Assembly (NCBI GenBank): GCA_037128705.1
Contig: JBAXVX010000009.1
Coordinates: forward strand, 51,160-115,159
Direction: 5' to 3'
Source of the DNA: CAIVAT01 sp037128705
Lineage (GTDB): Bacteria; Bacteroidota; Bacteroidia; Bacteroidales; FEN-979
Length of the DNA stretch: 64,000 nucleotides
A model generated the notes under the pieces. It did no database searches. It was not told the DNA's origin and worked only from the letters and a program-made list of their open reading frames with translations. Position numbers and translations under genes: made by a program. Shown here piece after piece: positions 62,205-64,000 of this stretch (position 1 is the stretch's first letter; each line of letters starts with the position of its first letter).

Positions 62205-63850
62205 AAAGGGTTTTTATATTCCATCCGGATGGTTTCAGGCTGGTCGCCGGCCGGGAGAATAAAATGCCTTAAGGACCCCAGTAAAATATATCCTGAAAGA
62301 ACAGGTAAAGCAAAAATGGCCATGATCCATCCCAGGATAGACCACAACGGCCTCTCTAGAAACATCTTTCCCATCAAACGCCTCCACCGCTTCCGGAATC
62401 CATGGCCATAAAACAGCAGTCCGCAAATGCACGACAGAACATAGGTTGGCAGAAGCAATTTTTTATACCCATTCACGCGGTTCCTGAATTCATAACCCTC
62501 CTCTTTTTCCAGTGATCCAATGCCATTGTACATATTTTCAAGCATCCTGAAAGGCCATGGACCGCCTTCGTCCACCAGTTTTTGGTAGGTGTGAAGGATG
62601 TAATTCATGGATTCCTCCTGGGTGATATTTTTAAAGCGGAAGGAGGATTTTTCGAGCCGGGCTTTATCAAAGGAAAAATCAGGATTGATCCGCCCCTCCT
62701 CTTTCATGCGCTGCCAAAGCGGCGTTCCGGGCACGGCCTGTAAAGGCATCACCTGGTATAAGGTCGGGTTCAGCTTAACAAACCTGTCTAATTCCAATGG
62801 AATTGACTGATTGGTATGTTTATCCCAGCCGATGATGATCGATCCGAGGGTATGTATGCCTGCAGCGTGCAATTGGCCGAAAAGCTGTTCAATATCAACC
62901 TGGCTGCCACCCCGTTTTTTAAGTTTTTCGGTTTCAAGAAGATCATCATCAAAAGATTCGACCCCGATGTACAGCATGCCGATGCCGCACCGGATAAGTT
63001 CCGACATCGTATATCGGACTACGTTGTGTGCCGAGGAAAAAACAGTCAGGTAAAAGGGGCGCGTGATCAGTGCCGTATCTTTTTCCATGCAATGCATAAA
63101 TTCAAGCACCGCTTCACGGTTTTCCAGGAAATCCTCTTCAAATATCACCCCGGATGTGGCACGGGGATATCGTTCGGCACCCTGTTTAACCGACCGGAAG
63201 AGGTTTTCGCCGGAGAACAATACCTTTTTTTGTTTAAACTGGCTGGAAGTGGAACAAAAGCTGCAATGAAAATTACATCCGAGGGCTGCGATGAAATTCA
63301 GATTCATGTTAATGGGAAACCGGGTCCTGAAAAAACTCACCCTGATTGGCAGCAGGTTCTGTTCAAGAGGCCTGCTGATGATGATCCCAAACTTCTCCTT
63401 CAGATAATCTGACAGAAAAGCAACGCCTTCTCCTGTGCATATGTGATCAACCGTGTTTCTTAACTGTTCGGTAATTTCACAGGGTTCACTGAAAACAGCC
63501 GTGCCATATCCGCCGATAATCACTTCTGTTCCGGGAGAAATTTTTTTCACCCAGGTGGCCATTTCAAGTATCCTGGAGGTTGTAATGATACTAAAGGTCA
63601 GTGCAACAACATCGTAGTGATGCCGCATAAGTTCCTTTTTAAACCCGTTCAATGTTGGATTTTCCAAGACCAGCGAAGCTACCGGCAAATTTTGTGCAAG
63701 AAAATGCAGGGGATGCCAGCTCTGGTTCTGGCGAAGTTGGAAAATACCCTGCCTGAGCGTATTCCTGTAATAAAAAAAATCGATGTTATCCTCAAATAGC
63801 CTGGCTTTTGGATAAGGAATATATGGTGTAGAAAACAGGATACGCACCAT
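62198..63850 (-). CDS. B12-binding-domain radical SAM protein with C-terminal membrane segments, first gene of operon
   Basis: The 550-residue protein has a cobalamin-like N-domain (IIGGYGTAVF, CTGEGVAFLSD), a radical SAM domain with Cys192, Cys196 and Cys199 (GCNFHCSFC), and a C-terminal part with two hydrophobic segments: LLLPTYVLSCICGLLFYGHGF and WSILGWIMAIFALPVLSGYILL. The enzyme is thus probably tethered to the inner membrane, which points to a lipid-like substrate. It is the first gene of the six-gene minus-strand run; no TAnnTTTG element was found in the 150 bases before it. Confidence 0.82.
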   Translation of the reverse strand: MVRILFSTPYIPYPKARLFEDNIDFFYYRNTLRQGIFQLRQNQSWHPLHFLAQNLPVASLVLENPTLNGFKKELMRHHYDVVALTFSIITTSRILEMATWVKKISPGTEVIIGGYGTAVFSEPCEITEQLRNTVDHICTGEGVAFLSDYLKEKFGIIISRPLEQNLLPIRVSFFRTRFPINMNLNFIAALGCNFHCSFCSTSSQFKQKKVLFSGENLFRSVKQGAERYPRATSGVIFEEDFLENREAVLEFMHCMEKDTALITRPFYLTVFSSAHNVVRYTMSELIRCGIGMLYIGVESFDDDLLETEKLKKRGGSQVDIEQLFGQLHAAGIHTLGSIIIGWDKHTNQSIPLELDRFVKLNPTLYQVMPLQAVPGTPLWQRMKEEGRINPDFSFDKARLEKSSFRFKNITQEESMNYILHTYQKLVDEGGPWPFRMLENMYNGIGSLEKEEGYEFRNRVNGYKKLLLPTYVLSCICGLLFYGHGFRKRWRRLMGKMFLERPLWSILGWIMAIFALPVLSGYILLGSLRHFILPAGDQPETIRMEYKNPLW

Positions 63851-63944
63851 GGGTTTTATCTAAAACCGGCTAATGTATGGTTTTTTTTCATCCGGGGATA
63901 TACTTTGCTTATTCCTTAATTATTCTTTAACTGTTCATCAATTA

Positions 63945-64000
63945 TACAACCCTTGAACAACCCTTATACAACCCTTGAACAACCCTTGAACAACCCTTGA
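63945..64000 (+). repeat. 11-bp tandem repeat running off the window
   Basis: Five copies of an 11-bp unit, ACAACCCTTGA with one ACAACCCTTAT, run to the last base, so the array continues outside the window. It is upstream of the radical SAM operon. Confidence 0.88.

Overview
The window looks like chromosomal DNA of a member of the Bacteroidota, probably an environmental Bacteroidales/Marinilabiliales-like lineage. The evidence is a PorP/SprF-type protein next to GldJ (type IX secretion and gliding), four proteins with C-terminal type IX sorting domains, TonB-dependent receptors with carboxypeptidase-like N-terminal domains, and many TAnnTTTG -7 promoter motifs just upstream of genes. No rRNA, tRNA, insertion sequence, phage gene or CRISPR was recognised. 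The taxonomic placement is inference.

Layout. 1-6.2 kb: the end of a PorP/SprF gene, gldJ, then murF-anmK-folC (wall synthesis and recycling, folate). 6.2-12.9 kb: thiS/thiF (-), a biotin-type carboxyltransferase, a tungsten aldehyde:ferredoxin oxidoreductase, a Cys-rich DUF3795 protein and a Rieske oxygenase. 12.9-17.7 kb: pruA and purC from a divergent promoter region, then a DegT aminotransferase and a small sugar-phosphate transferase. 17.7-23.1 kb: S1/P1-like secreted nuclease, SirB1-like protein, nucleoside phosphorylase, a two-component system and a tiny Lys/Pro-rich exported protein. 23.2-28.5 kb: a TolC-adaptor-RND pump operon. 28.7-33.8 kb: a 48-codon membrane ORF coupled to cinA, rpmB, a CarboxypepD-reg protein and a TonB receptor. 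33.8-48.4 kb (all -): C69 dipeptidase, ornithine aminotransferase, a T9SS cargo, a TonB receptor, a UbiD decarboxylase, ccmE-ccmD-ccmC-ccmB and a tandem pair of Asp-box T9SS cargo proteins. 48.5-56.1 kb: GNAT-like protein, LptF/G permease, two glycosyltransferases, EttA and a WbuC cupin. 56.1-63.9 kb (-): a tight six-gene operon with four radical SAM proteins and two acyltransferase-like proteins.

Themes. Cell envelope (wall, LPS export, glycosyltransfer, T9SS) dominates. Respiratory functions (cytochrome c maturation, UbiD, Rieske oxygenase) sit beside an oxygen-sensitive type of enzyme (AOR). Ornithine and proline breakdown is split between rocD and pruA.

Two things stand out. First, at least thirteen gene borders carry short tandem arrays of 7- or 8-bp units (GCGTGAC, TTACGAT, GAATGAC, GGTAACAG and relatives) in a recurrent composite order. 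They touch gene ends closely: several genes terminate inside an array, one start codon lies inside the last unit, and two genes with TTG starts begin just beyond an array. Second, the six-gene radical SAM/acyltransferase operon has no obvious described counterpart and is the best candidate here for an undescribed biosynthetic system.
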